64,000 bases of DNA from Rhyzopertha dominica (lineage: Eukaryota; Arthropoda; Insecta; Coleoptera; Bostrichidae): positions 40,108,942 through 40,172,941 of the forward strand of contig QCXZ01000001.1 of NCBI GenBank assembly GCA_025024175.1, given 5' to 3'. Shown piece by piece: positions 36,946-48,823 of this stretch. The position numbers and the translations under genes were made by a program. Below the pieces are notes generated by a model. It had not been told where the DNA came from. It saw nothing but the letters and a program-made list of their open reading frames with translations, and ran no database searches. Each line of letters starts with the position of its first letter. Position 1 is the first letter of the stretch.

Positions 36946-38477
36946 ATGGATTTCTACAATACCAATTATTTTACACACTTTGACGACACGTTTAAATTTG
37001 AATTAACGTCAGAAGAGGAGGTTAATAGGTTGCGAAATAACATTAAAACACGTGCAGTTGATTGTGATGGTATATGCATTTCTATTATTAATTATTGCTG
37101 TCCATTCATCACTTCCGTCATAACACATATTATAAATTTAGCTATACAGCATTCATATGTTCCTTCTGCATGGAAGAATTGAAATATAATTCCATTACCT
37201 ACAGTAAATAACCCAACAAACTTTAATGATTTTAGACCTATTAGCATACTACCTACATTATCCAAAATTCTTGAAAAATTATGGGTGCACAGTTTAAAAA
37301 TCATTTATACAAATACAATATTTTGCCGCCCACCCAATCCGATTTTAGATCTCATCATAGTAATACTATAACACTCTTGGGTGTTTTAGATGATATACCA
37401 TTAAGCACTCACCAGAATAAAGTAACGGCCCTTATCTTACTTGACTGTTCAAAGGCAAATGATCATGCAATTCTGTTAGCACTATTAAAGTATATAGGTT
37501 TTGATAACTTCACCCTTAATTTCATGTGTTTATTGGAAATACAATATCGCAATACCTATCCGCCACAGGGCGCTATTTTGGGGCCCCTGTTGTACACCAT
37601 ATATACATATTGTATTAACACGGCGTTAGCAGTCTGCAAATCGTATCAGTACGCAGATGACAGGCAGTTACTCCATTCTTTTTTTGTCTCTGATATTAAT
37701 TACGAAATGAAAAGTCTTGTGTGGTTTTCAAAAAATCACTGTCTTAAGCTTAATGCTTCCAAGTATTCAGTTTTGCTTTTTGGCAAGTTTAAATTGCGCG
37801 AGCTGGCAGAACGGCAACTCAAAATTATGCTTGATGGGGAGATTTTACTTACGAGCAAATGTGCAAAAAATTTAGGTGTGCTAATGGATACAGGGCTAAC
37901 TGTTCGTGAGCAACTAAATAATTTATTAGAAAATGCGTTTGGATGTCTTAAAGTTATTTATTCTAATAGAAATTGCTTAAATACTGAACTAAGGAAAATT
38001 CTTTGTGATAGTTTAGTTTCGTCAAAATTTTGCGATGTTGTTTACGGACCCTTTTTAACTTCAGAATACAAACTTAAAATACAGAGAATTTAAAATTCTT
38101 GCCTACGACTTATATATGGTGTTCGTTGCCGCAGGGGACTGACCCGCAGGATGTTTCATGCCAAATGGTTAAACATGGATAATCGTTGTAAACTACACCT
38201 TGTGCTCCTATTTCATAAAATAATGTTGCGAACTTTACCTGTTTATCCTTATAATAAAATCAGGTTTGGGACAGATGTTCACAATATTAATGTCATGAGG
38301 AAAGATTGGTTGACTCCGCTACAGCATGGGTCTGCGTTGCCCGAGAAGTCATTTTCTTATTTGATAGTCAAGTGGTACAACTCAACACCACTAATGGTGC
38401 ATGATACGTCTGTATATCTTATCAAACGTTATTATTTTACGTCATTGCTTAACTCGCAAATTAATGCCGTCATTTAG
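36946..38477 (+). pseudogene. Non-LTR reverse transcriptase, frameshifted
   Basis: Fragment one (36,946 to about 37,290) has an in-frame TGA at 37,180-37,182 and then FRPISILPTLSKILEKL, the RT finger motif. After a shift, the frame from 37,281 has a motif A-like LDCSKAND (37,440), a QGAILGPLLY motif B block, the YADD active site at 37,650-37,661, and a thumb block NLGVLMDTGLTVREQL. A stop ends this frame at 38,093. The tail (38,151-38,477) is in another frame. RT copies element RNA at a nicked target. Motif A normally reads KAFD and here reads KAND, so a conserved Phe is missing. Confidence 0.85.
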
Positions 38478-38774
38478 TTATTTATATGTAAGTGTTCAAC
38501 AAGTATTATATTATATTCTATTTCTAATCATATTAAAATGCAGCTATTTAATTGTTCTTGTTTTTGCACTCCTTTAAATAGCGAAATTGTTTCTCAAAAA
38601 TTTTGAATTTGTATTTTTTCTTTTTTGCCTCATATGTATAAGTAGTTTATCTGCGCGCAGCACATAAGGCTTAAGCGGAAGGCCAGTGTTGAACAAATGT
38701 GATTTGTCAACGCTGAACTTCACCTTTTGACATATCTTTTTTTAATCTATTATTTAAATATTATTTTTGTCAAT

Positions 38775-38826
38775 AAAGACTATTATTACTATTATTATTA
38801 TTATTATTATTATTGTTATTATTATA
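38775..38826 (+). repeat. (ATT)n tail of the non-LTR element
   Basis: The trinucleotide tract follows AATAAAG and marks the 3' end of the element. Confidence 0.9.
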
Positions 38827-40207
38827 ATGGGTCATTGTATATAAGCAAAATTAATCTCTAGAAGGTATACATGCGCTCAATAACTGGATTGAAAAAGCAC
38901 GTTATATTAATCAGCCGCACTTTATCAAGTTTCCTATTGCTTGCTAGATTGAAAATAAATTAGTAATTCTGATCACATTTATTATCTGTTACTTGTATCT
39001 ACTAATTTTGCAGTGTTTTCACAGTAGCAGTAAAAATGAGCGAGGAAAATTGTGAAGATCAATTTAAAGAATGTAGAAAACATTCTAAGTCAATGAGTAA
39101 ACGGGTTCCTATAAAATCCCAAGAAGCTTACTCGACCTTCAGATGTTAGACAAATACTTATACATCTTAAATAAGTCTAACAAAATCAAAAGAAGGACGG
39201 GAACATTTTCTTTTAAATTAACAATCATTGATTTTCTGGAAGTACAGTGATATTTCCTGAACCTTATCGTATATAAATGAAAGCGCGTTTCCAGCGCTTA
39301 TGCTATAAAGGCGACATTGTTAGATTCATAAAGGTAATAAAAGCTGCAACACAGTTTAAAGCTTCCGAAGCAATAAAATATTAGTTACCGACTGTCTACA
39401 TATAATACACAGATGTTACTTTTAAGGTATATCTGTATTATTCAAATGACAAATTTTGTTCCATTGATTTATGATTGACTATGTACATGCGATGTAATTT
39501 TTATCTAGTTTCTACTTGTAATTATCTGTACTTCTGTATAAGCACACAAATTTTCAAAAAAAAATGTATTTCATTCATGTTCTTTATCCTTATTAAGAAC
39601 AGAAGATTGGATTATAATTCATTTTTTTGCTGCATAAGACACTTTTGAAAAAAATTATCTTTGCCTAAAAAAGGCTATTTTAGCCCAAATAGGCACAATG
39701 AAAGCAAGCAATCTTCAGGGAAACAAATAAATGTAGGCCTTAATAGCTAGTCAATAACTATGTTAATGATCGAAACTTTACTTCAGAGAGATCACGTCAC
39801 TTAATGGATGTCGCTGCCGAGCCTTCAAATCGACCGCTATTTTCTAGTTTGGTAATTATTTATTCTTCAGATAACAGCTATGAAAAAAAGCGAAAAAGGT
39901 GAACTACATAGATAACATTTTTAATACCTTTGGAAAATTGGAAAACCGCTAATTGCTACAATGGCTACTTCCTTCATCTGTATTGTTGCGAAATTCGGAT
40001 TCGACAAAATTCTGGCTATCTTACTTAAACGCTTTATTTACGTACAAGTGTTCTCGTCTCTACTTCATTTTGATACTGGGTGGCCCTGCCTGCCAAAAGA
40101 TTTCCAAGCGCTGATCTCAAGCCATTCTCCCATACGCAAATGCTCGAACGTCAGTCTGGTTGCCTAATCCACAGGTGCTGGTTTCCCCACATCACAACTT
40201 TATACGA
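38827..40207. other. AT-rich stretch, no recognisable gene
   Basis: No motif-bearing frame. Near the right end, 40,154-40,170 repeats a 17-bp sequence also found at 33,106-33,122. Confidence 0.5.
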
Positions 40208-40441
40208 TTAGTTCCAGTCTTTAGGATTTCCGTGATATTCGCTTGACCAGTTTAGGTATATAACCATCACCTTTGATCGTGAGCTGCACTGGATTCTGTA
40301 AACTTCGTCGTTAATCATCTTTAGAACCCAGTAAGGTCCTTTCCAGGATGGTGACAACTTAAGGAGAGTTCCTTCTCGCCAGATCTCCTCCGTTAAACTG
40401 TTTATGGTTGCCATAATGAGCTTTTGTGCGATCACTGGCAA
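40208..40441 (-). pseudogene. Gypsy integrase C-terminal fragment, isolated
   Basis: A 77-codon minus-strand frame with LLKLSPSWKGPYWVLKMIND followed by VYRIQ and SRSKV. This is the SH3-like C-terminal block of Ty3/Gypsy integrases of the 412/mdg1 kind. Nothing else of the element (integrase core, RT, LTR) is recognisable on either side. The sequence is clearly different from the integrase of Gypsy A, so it comes from another family. Confidence 0.8.
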
Positions 40442-40708
40442 TCAGACTTACGCCCACGTTTTCGGTGGCTTAATCACTATGTAGAACTTATTTATATTAC
40501 TGTGTCAATAGTCCGTATGTTTTAAAGTTTATAAGTAAAATCTGTTATACACCTAGGAATTCAAACATAATAGGAATGTATAGTATCTATAAATAGTAGG
40601 ATGTACCTAAACTATATTTTATTTGCCTTATATCACGGAATGAATAATTAGTTTTGCCAATTTTCTTTTTCTGTTTGCTGATGGAGTTACGAATACAGTA
40701 GCTTGAGT

Positions 40709-40717
40709 GGAAAGGTA
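40709..40717. other. 9-bp target duplication, left copy (GGAAAGGTA)
   Basis: Directly left of MULE copy 1. The same nine bases lie at 41,973-41,981. MULE insertions make 8-10 bp duplications. Confidence 0.8.
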
Positions 40718-41972
40718 CGAGTTGGGTCCCACTAATCTCATGTGTACCTGTTAGCTAGAAAAGGTCCTATGCGAGTTGGGTCCCACTGGTTCCTGCCAAT
40801 AAAGCATTTACAGGGGTTATTACTGAGGATACTGTATTTCTCAAAATTTCCTGTTTTTGATATTTTGTCATTCATTGGTTATAAGTTTACAATTTAGCAG
40901 CCCATTTATAAAATGTACAATACTTGGGTTAAAACAAAAGATCAAAGCAATTTCCAGTTTCAGTTGTAAAGTGAGTGAAAAAAGTAAAGAACTTATTTCT
41001 ACAAATAATTTTAAATTCGACTTTCACGAATTTGTAAACGAAGGGCCGTAAAAAGATGGACGTGTACAAATAAAAAAAACTGTGTGCAAGGCATTTATTA
41101 AGAAAGAGAGTAAGTTTTACTGAGTACCTTTTTCGATAAGTCTAAATCTTGTTCTTTCAGTTTTTAATGCTGTACGATATCAAGTCGGTGTAGAAAAACA
41201 ATATATATTGTTTTATTCGCGACTGTTTACACAAAAAGAGTGTTCATGTTTTGAAAATTATTTTTAAATTACGAACTAAACAACTGACAATTGTCAAACA
41301 AGCTTACGTGATATTCAGTAAACCATTAAACAAAAGCGTGAATTTGCATTATTCTTCATGCCTAGATATAGGTAAATATGAAATATTATGCAAGGTGTTT
41401 TAGCTAAAAGTTAAATTTTAAAGTTTCTTGGCTTATTTAAAGGGGGTGTNCATATAAAGAGTTAAAAGTCTTGAAAAATGAATGAGATGGGAGTTTTCAG
41501 TTGTTTTCTAAAAAAAAAAAATAATAAATCCAAACTAATTTTGGCACAATAGTAACACTTACCAGCTATCTTTCTGCTAGATATTCATATAGTTTTAAGT
41601 GAAGAACACTACTCCTTTATTTTTGTCAGAATTATTTTGGGGTTTAAAAGAATATTTTTGGAAAGCAGCCTGTTTCATTTCAAACGCTGTTTCTTTCTTA
41701 TAATTTCTACGTATCTCTCTCGGTTTAGCCATAAAACTAAAATCGTAATAATTCTATTTCTACATGTTTTATTGTTATTAAGTATGTAAGTTATTCATTA
41801 TACCTATACTTATATATGCTTTAACGATGTTTATGTGGAGTAGTAGGTATTATAGAACTTCAAAGAAAATATTTTTTATAACACTACGGCTTACCGGGAC
41901 CCAACTCGCCTATGTTTAGGACCCAACTCGCATTGCAAATTAGTATACCTGTGTCGGCGGGGACCCAATTCG
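40718..41972 (+). mobile_element. MULE element copy 1, internally deleted (1255 bp)
   Basis: The left end starts CGAGTTGGGTCCC and the right end, on the minus strand, starts CGAATTGGGTCCC. The motif GCGAGTTGGGTCC is repeated inside each end (40,771 on the plus strand; twice near 41,892-41,930 on the minus strand). Both ends are bordered by GGAAAGGTA. The left ~470 bases align with the left of copy 2, including its first exon and the start of its intron. A segment around 41,755-41,850 aligns with the end of copy 2. Nearly all of the transposase is missing. Confidence 0.85.
40943..41110 (+). pseudogene. Relic of the FLYWCH exon in MULE copy 1
   Basis: The first part (SSFSC, then KELI, then FDFHEFVN) parallels exon 1 of copy 2. 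The frame then breaks at a TAA near 41,049, and the Trp/Cys part is in another frame. A GTAAG donor follows at the same place as in copy 2. Confidence 0.7.
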
Positions 41973-41981
41973 GGAAAGGTA
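41973..41981. other. 9-bp target duplication between the two MULE copies
   Basis: A single GGAAAGGTA separates the right end of copy 1 from the left end of copy 2, so it serves both elements. Confidence 0.8.
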
Positions 41982-44500
41982 CGAGTTGGGTCCCACTAAG
42001 TCCCTGTGTACCTGCTAGCTAGAAAAGGTTCTATGCGAGTTGGGTCCCACTGATTCCTGGAACCGTTTAATCCCAATAAAGCAATTACAGAGGATATTAT
42101 TTTCCCCAAAATCCCTTCTTCCTAATATTTTGTCATTCATTGGTGTACAATTTAACCGCCCATTTATAAAATTTGCAATATTTCGGTTACGACAGATAGC
42201 GCATAAATTTTAGTTTCATTTGTGAAGTAGTGTTCAGAACAATGTCAAGTTTCAGTTGTGAAATAAGTGAAAAAGGCAAAGAACTTATTGTTTTAAATAA
42301 GTTCAAGTTCGGCTTTCACAAGTATATAAACAAGAAAACCGTGAAAAGGTGGACTTGTACGAATAAAAAAACCTTGTGCAAGGCATTTATTAAGACAGAG
42401 GGTAAGTTTTATTAAGTATCTTTTTTGATAAGTTTAAATTTAAATTCCTTTTTCGGTTTTTAATGCCGTAATATATCAAATCAGTGTAAAAAACAATGAA
42501 TATTGTTGTGCTCGCGATTGCTAAACAATTGAAAAAAAAACACTAAATTTATTCAAAATTTCAATAGCATGAAATAATAAAAAAACATCATACGACGCTT
42601 AAAAGTTTTTTAGAATTGTTAGAAATAGTAGTCAATATCTATTAAGTGACCTATGCTGTGTGCTTTGAAATATGAATCTTCATTACTTTTGAATAGTAGA
42701 TCTCAAACCATACGTATGGGTTATCGCAATATCCAGAAAATTTTTTTTTATTGATTTCTGCTGAAAAATGGATTTTGTTATTTAAAAATATCTAGAAAAC
42801 ATTTAAATGTACAAGTTAATCAAATATCGCATGAAAAGCTCAAAATTTGGGATGTCTGAGCGTTTTTGCTTAAAATTCACCTGTATTTTTTCACTGAATA
42901 AGTTCCATAATTTTGAGTCATCTTGTATAAACTGGTTTGGTTTTCAAATTACAGCGCGATCAAAACAAAAAGAAAACATTTTTTGTATTATAGAATTGTA
43001 GCTTAAAAGTCAGGCACCCAGTAGGCTAACAGGGCTTAACATTTATGACAAACTATATGTAGCAATAAAGATTCCTTCTTACCTTTTATTTTATTATTTA
43101 TAGGCAGCACAGACAATATCGTTGAATCATCGTTTATCCACAACCATGACCCCCCTGATAAAAATTTGATGCAGCGGCAATTATTAAGCAATTCCTTAAA
43201 AAGAGAAGCCATAGAAGACATAACAGAACGCCCAACAAAAATTTTGCGCAAAGAACTAAGGGTCCATCCAGAAAACCAATTAACAACTACAGACTTAAAC
43301 AGAATAAAAAAGAACATATATTGGGCCCGAAGATCCAATATGTCAGGCCCTCTGCCAAAATCTAAATTAGTAGTTCACGATTATTTAGATAATTACCCGC
43401 TGATAACAAATAAAAACGAAAATTTTCTTCTGATAAACGACAGTACTAGAATATAATAATGTTGTCGTGTAGGACAAATTTAGAATTTTTAGCCGACAAC
43501 GTAAAGCACAACTATGTAGATGGGACTTTCGACTATTGTTGTAAATTTTTTACACAGTTATTTACAATTCACGGTTTGTGTAATGGAAATTATATCCCAC
43601 TAGTGTATTTTATATTATCCAACAAAGCTACTGGATCTTATTCAAGTGCTCTACGTTACTTAAATCAAGAATGTCAGAAAATTGGAAAAAATTTGCTCCG
43701 GAAATTGCTACTATGGACTTTGAGTTGGCAATCCACAACTCTTTCAATGAAGTTTACCCTGACTGTTTAATTCAAGGCTGCCGTTTCCATCTGGGACAAT
43801 CGTGGTAAGTCGATTAATCCTAATGGTATGAAGTTTGATAATAATGGTCATTATTTCAGGTATCGCAAAATTCAGGAACTTGGCCTATCTTCGGTTTACA
43901 ACAGCAAGAAATATCTGTCTTACATTTTTGGCCTTCCGTTACTAAACCCTGACTCTAGGGGATTGTTTTGCGATTGATCTGGCTGAAATTCAGCCAACAT
44001 GCGAAAAAATTACAAAATTTGCGGATTATTTAGTACAGACATATATATCCGAAGATGCCAGGTTTCAACCGCATATTTGGGCTGAGCATTCATCGTCATT
44101 AGAAAGGACGACAAATGCTTGCGAATCATTCCATAAAAAATTTAATGAGTCATTTTACTCTAGCCATCCAAATATATTTTTATTTATTAATGAATTGCTA
44201 AATGTGCAGGTAGACACTTACATAAAGATGAGGAGTGCATTAAAGTGCAAGAAATTGTATTCAACAAAAACCTTGGATAAACAAAAGGATTTGCAAAAGC
44301 AAATTGATAATTTAAGGAAAAAATTTAATAACAAAATTTGAATTTGTAAAACAGGTATTTTATCATGTTCAAATTTCAAAATAATTGTATTTCTACATGT
44401 TGTATTGTTATTATGTATAAAAGTTTTTCAATATACCTATACTTATTTATGTGTACGCTCAAACAGATAGTTACAGTAAAGTAATTTAGGAGACCACTTA
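41982..44500 (+). mobile_element. MULE element copy 2 with FLYWCH transposase, right end not found
   Basis: The left end CGAGTTGGGTCCC at 41,982 and the subterminal repeat at 42,035 match copy 1. A transposase gene with two introns fills the interior. After the stop, 44,383 to about 44,450 still matches the 3' part of copy 1. The GGGTCC-type right terminus and a third GGAAAGGTA are not visible afterwards, so the stated end is approximate. Confidence 0.8.
42230..44341 (+). pseudogene. MULE transposase with N-terminal FLYWCH zinc finger, three exons
   Basis: Exon 1 (ATG at 42,230 or 42,242, to 42,401) has KGKELIVLNKFKFGFHKY and WTCTNKKTLCKA. It is spliced by GTAAGT...TATAG (intron 42,402-43,103) to exon 2, which starts with a short acidic linker and HNHDPP. 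Together these give the W, C-C and H-N-H ligands of a FLYWCH zinc finger. The MULE transposase core follows: YVDGTFDYC with its acidic residue near 43,520, QLFTIHG, then MDFELAIHNSF and a GCRFHLGQSW block. A second intron of 55 bp (43,805-43,859) restores the WYRKIQ reading. Exon 3 has RTTNACESFHKKFN and HPNIF and ends at TGA 44,339-44,341. Breaks are an extra TA near 43,453-43,459, a shift near 43,685 and a shift near 43,960. The enzyme would bind and cut the element ends in the nucleus. Confidence 0.82.
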
Positions 44501-45350
44501 ATACTAGGAACCTATAGCTGAAATGTTTAGTGTTTAAGCCGTACATACTCAATTTCTACTTAATCATAGATGCGAATGTTCTGTATAAAAATGTTTACCT
44601 AGTACCGTGCAAATTGCAGTTGAGGTCATAGCTTGCTGGATATTTTGAACTGACTAGGACGTGCATAAAATTATCTGAGGGCAAAGCTAAATTACCCGCT
44701 CTCTACCAAAAGGGACCGCATCCCATTTATTTTTTATGTTGCTGAGTCTTTGATGTTCGCATATAAACGTAAATTTCAGTAGCAGTATCGAACAACTCGC
44801 TTCATTTGTATCTAATAATCATTATAAGGTGTAATTCATACAAACATAAGGAACGAACGACAAAAAGAAATTCTGATCAAACTACAAAGAGCAATACTTG
44901 TAAGAAGACATAACGATGAGTACAGGTTGAGCAATTAAGAGAAAGGAGGGACCTTATCTCATGTACTAGTAGTCCTAGGGGTTTAAGGAAAAAAATTAGT
45001 CAACTAAAGTGTCTAAGAAAATTATTTTCAAATTCGTAGAATCACCGCTAGACGGAGCTACAGTACCTCCACTTCACGAACTTGTGCCATTTGTTCTGTT
45101 ATAAAGATATGCGAAATTAACATTATAGGATTCTCCAAGTAGACATTTTCTGAATGTTGTACCTAAATATCGATTTTTTTCTGGATTTTTAAATAACGAT
45201 ATAAGACTTTATATGTAACTAAAAATGCAGAATAAATGCAGATAAAACCGGTCATAATCGCAAATATTGAACGTTGAATAGAAAAAGCTATTGGTTTTAG
45301 CATAATTCTTTGAGAAATTGAAGTAAGCTTAGTAAATAGCTTGTTTCATT
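44501..45350. other. AT-rich stretch, no recognisable gene
   Basis: No frame with a motif. It ends in the 8-bp target duplication GTTTCATT (45,343-45,350) of the next element. Confidence 0.55.
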
Positions 45351-46561
45351 TAGTGGCGGCTCGTCCGGGTCGGCAGGGTCGGCATTGCCGACCCAGAATT
45401 TTGATCAAAGAAATTATTGTTTTTCGTATTTTTATGTATATTTTGTTTTATTATGTTCAGATATCTTGAAACAGTTGGAGCGTATTTTTTTCCATTACCA
45501 TCAAATTAATAATTAGCCAAAATCACATTTTTACGGGTTATCCCGAAAAATTTACGCTACTCGGCAACCGTGGCTGGGCCGTGTATGTGTTCATTCAGCC
45601 CGCGATCCAAGCGCTGGGTCGGCAGACCGCATCGTATAAGGAAGCAATAGCATCGTTTTCCTATGAGCTGAACAAAGACGCAACCCTGCGCGCATATTGA
45701 ATCCCGAGGCGAAAATCTAGACTCGGCAATGCTTGGTCCGGCAGACAGCATAAAACGTTAAAACGGACTTCATCATTTATTTCAATTATTTCAAGCTTTT
45801 TTTTTAATCAACCAATTATAGTTCTGTTTCCTACTGAGTATTACAAATTATCTGATTGACACCCTTTACATGCTTACAGTTTTTTATAATCATAATTTAA
45901 TTTTACGTATATATGTTTTTATTGAAGTTAATAAAGGAGGCCCGGCATTCATAATCGTCGGATTCCGAAAATTAATTTTGACATGTACATTGAACAACAA
46001 TTATATATATAAATCAATACTGAAATCACGAAAAACTACCCGAATGTTCTACGAAATTTTTCATTTTCCCAAGATTATTGTAAGAGCTATCCTCTTAAAT
46101 AAACAATTTTAAGCAGATACCTTCAAACATTTAACAGAATTAATTAAATACATGTTATAAATTTAGTCAATCTGAAATCATTGAAGAATTTCACACAAAA
46201 AGAAAATAACAAAATAAGTAAGCGCCAATACCCATATAATCGCTTAATGTTGTCTGCCGGACTTCCGAATACATTTTCGGATGGGGTCGGCATATATCGA
46301 CTTATGCTTTCCCGTGCAGTACAGGTGCACGCCTAACGTTAAAATTATGTAGCTAGTTGCCAGATTAGGCTATTTGTTACCAAATGAACTATCTTTTTAA
46401 CTTGCGACGATATGAAAATTTACGGAAGTAGCAAGTAATAAACAAGAACTACGAGTATATACAAAATTATTTACTAATTTATAAATAAATAATATTGACT
46501 AACTAGAGTGGACCAAAGTTTTTACTGCCGACCCAATAGAATTTGTCACCAGCCGCCACTG
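45351..46561 (+). mobile_element. Non-autonomous hAT element, 1211 bp, perfect 8-bp target duplication
   Basis: The left end reads TAGTGGCGGCT and the right end, on the minus strand, reads CAGTGGCGGCT. The flanks GTTTCATT (45,343-45,350 and 46,562-46,569) are identical. The motif GGTCGGCA is repeated just inside both ends. GGGTCGGCATTGCCGACCC near 45,385 is a near-perfect hairpin with 9-base arms. The interior has no transposase. The 80-codon frame at 45,870-46,112 has no recognisable motif. Confidence 0.88.
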
Positions 46562-46673
46562 GTTTCATTTCTTATTGCTAAAAATTTGTATCCAAAAATT
46601 GGAAACACAAGTTTCAGTAAAAATTAATTTAGGAGGGAAAACGATTAATAATTGTCTTGATGGTACACTTAAT

Positions 46674-47394
46674 CATGGGCGTACCCAGCTTTTCATCTAA
46701 GGGGGGGGGGGGCAAAGCAGTAATTTCCGTAAGTGAATAATTCAACATAAATAAAAATGTGCCTTTATCGGATTATGTACCTAAGTAAATTAATGAAGTA
46801 TTTATTTCACGAACAATCTTCGTTGATTTTCTGCACGGTGACTTAAAACATCTTCTGTGAAGACCCAAATTTTTCATGCACTTTATATACACTGATCATA
46901 CAAAGCTCGTTTCTTCCAAATTCAATGACTGATAACCTCAGTTAGGTGATATTTAGCGCATTCAGTTGCATCTTTATCACGTTTAACAAAATATGAGTTG
47001 ATACATTTTATTTGGACGAATAAAGATCCATGATCCACATAATATATAGTAATGTCAAATGAAGTACTAAAGAAAGGTGAAGCATCTACTAATTGGACCA
47101 CGTTTTATGATTTGGAATTCGCACATATCAAAGACTAACGAATTAACCGATGCGCTTTTGTTTAGTTTCAACTTTTAACACTAGAAACTTTCGTGAAACA
47201 ATACCTAAGACTGTAATGATTCAAGCTGCTGGTTTAGTTAATCCTAGTTAAACTTATAAATACAAGTTATAAACCCCAGCATTATGCGTCAGCTGGCCAA
47301 GCGCCCCCAATTGGCATTAAATTAATGGTCGTTTTATCTCTATCAATTTTTAGTCGTACATCTAATTTTACTCAAATTTTTGCATAATTTTAAA
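46674..47394 (+). repeat. Dispersed direct repeat, copy 1
   Basis: Begins CATGGGCGTACCCAG, followed by a G12 run (46,701-46,712). It is colinear with 48,057-48,823 from there to a shared GCATAATTTTAAA end, with many point differences. No coding frame was found and the element class is not recognised. Confidence 0.82.
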
Positions 47395-48056
47395 ACAAAC
47401 CAAGGGATGGAAATAAATAAATAAATGAAAATAAACACACAATGTTTGTTGTTTGTTACGTTAGACCTTTAGCTAGTAAAATGCCACTCTACTTTAGTAT
47501 CACTAATTAATATAAAATGTTATTTTAACGGTTAAATTATTGTTGTTCTAAGGCTGGTTTAAGTCCCAATAATGTTATAAGAGCAAATAGAATAATTTTT
47601 CATCTAGATAAAAACACAAAAAAAACCTATATAAATCAGGTTGTACCAGTTTAATATATTTTTCGTTGTATTTAAAATTTTCGGAAAAAATGTGCGAAAA
47701 AGTGAAAAGTGGAAGTAGTAAACTTCTCTCCAATATTTTTGGAGGTAATATGGCGGCAATGACGGTACCCCGTCTATACTGGACTATTAGGTATAGAATA
47801 TTCAGAAAACCCCTCTTGGCGGTAATTGCACAAACTACTTGGTGGAATTTAGCCTTGAATTTTATAGGATAGATGCTCTTGGACACAATACGGTTAAGCC
47901 AAGCCATACATATTAACGGTTTCCTATCTTAACCTCAAAAGACGGCCATCTTCACAAACATGGAAGAAAATAAAAATGCCCTATCGTTGGGAAGAAGTAG
48001 GGAAGGGGAATAGATTATTTATGAACTATAATTGTTCTTCTTACAAATAAATTTGA
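47395..48056. other. Stretch between the two direct repeats, no recognisable gene
   Basis: Overlapping frames of about 70-110 codons occur on both strands (47.57-47.91 kb) but show no known motif. Confidence 0.5.
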
Positions 48057-48823
48057 CATGGGCGTCAAGGGGNCTAAGGGGGGGGGGGAAGCAGGAAATT
48101 CCCTTACTGAATAATTCAACATAAATAAAAATGTGCCTTTATCGAATTATGTATCTAAGTAATTAACGAAGTATTTGTTTCACGAACAATCTTCATTGAT
48201 TTTCTGCAGCGTGACTTAAAACATCTTCTGTTAAGACCCAAGTTTTTTATTTTTTTTATATGTACTGATCTTCAAAAGCTCCTTTATTCCTAAATCACGA
48301 TATCTAGTGCATTCAGTTGCAAGTCTATCACGTTTAGCAAAAGCTGAGTAGTGAGTAGATACATTTTATTTGGAAGAATATAGATCCGCAATCCACATAA
48401 TATAAGTACTAAAGAAATATAAATTTCGCCTTAAGTATCTACTAATAGAAACCCGTTTTATGATTTGGAATTCGCACATATCAAATATTAATTAATTAAC
48501 CGATGCGCTTTTTAGTTTTAACTTTTGGCATTAGAAGCTTTAGAAATTNAAGTTAGGAGTNAATAGGTAGCTTGTATAGATAAAAAATTANCAACACTGA
48601 GAATGAGGAAACAATGTGGTCGAGAAACAGTACCCAAGACTGTAATGAATGAAGCTGGTGGTTTAGTTAATCTTAGTTAAACTTAAAAATACAAGTTATA
48701 AGCCCCAGCATTATGCGTCAGCTGGCTAAACACCACCAATCAGCATTAAATTGATGGTCGTTTTATCTCTAACAATTTTTACTCATACATTTAATTTTAC
48801 TCTAATTTCCGCATAATTTTAAA
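48057..48823 (+). repeat. Dispersed direct repeat, copy 2
   Basis: The second copy of the 46,674 unit, also starting CATGGGCGT and a G run. It carries an extra ~80 bases near 48,548-48,625 that copy 1 lacks, a stretch that also holds several undetermined bases. Confidence 0.82.

Larger units (their letters stand above)
36946..38826 (+). mobile_element. 5'-truncated non-LTR retrotransposon (Jockey/CR1-like)
   Basis: The element holds a reverse transcriptase region with its C-terminal tail, an untranslated end with AATAAAG, and a terminal (ATT)n tract, the usual 3' architecture of such elements. The endonuclease domain is missing, consistent with 5' truncation during insertion, here next to a TA microsatellite. 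Confidence 0.85.

Noticed and set aside
39029..39146. Short plus-strand frame starting MSEEN after an AG-rich stretch
   Set aside because: Only about 38 codons before a stop and no continuation in any frame. Could be a transposase 5' exon relic but cannot be supported.
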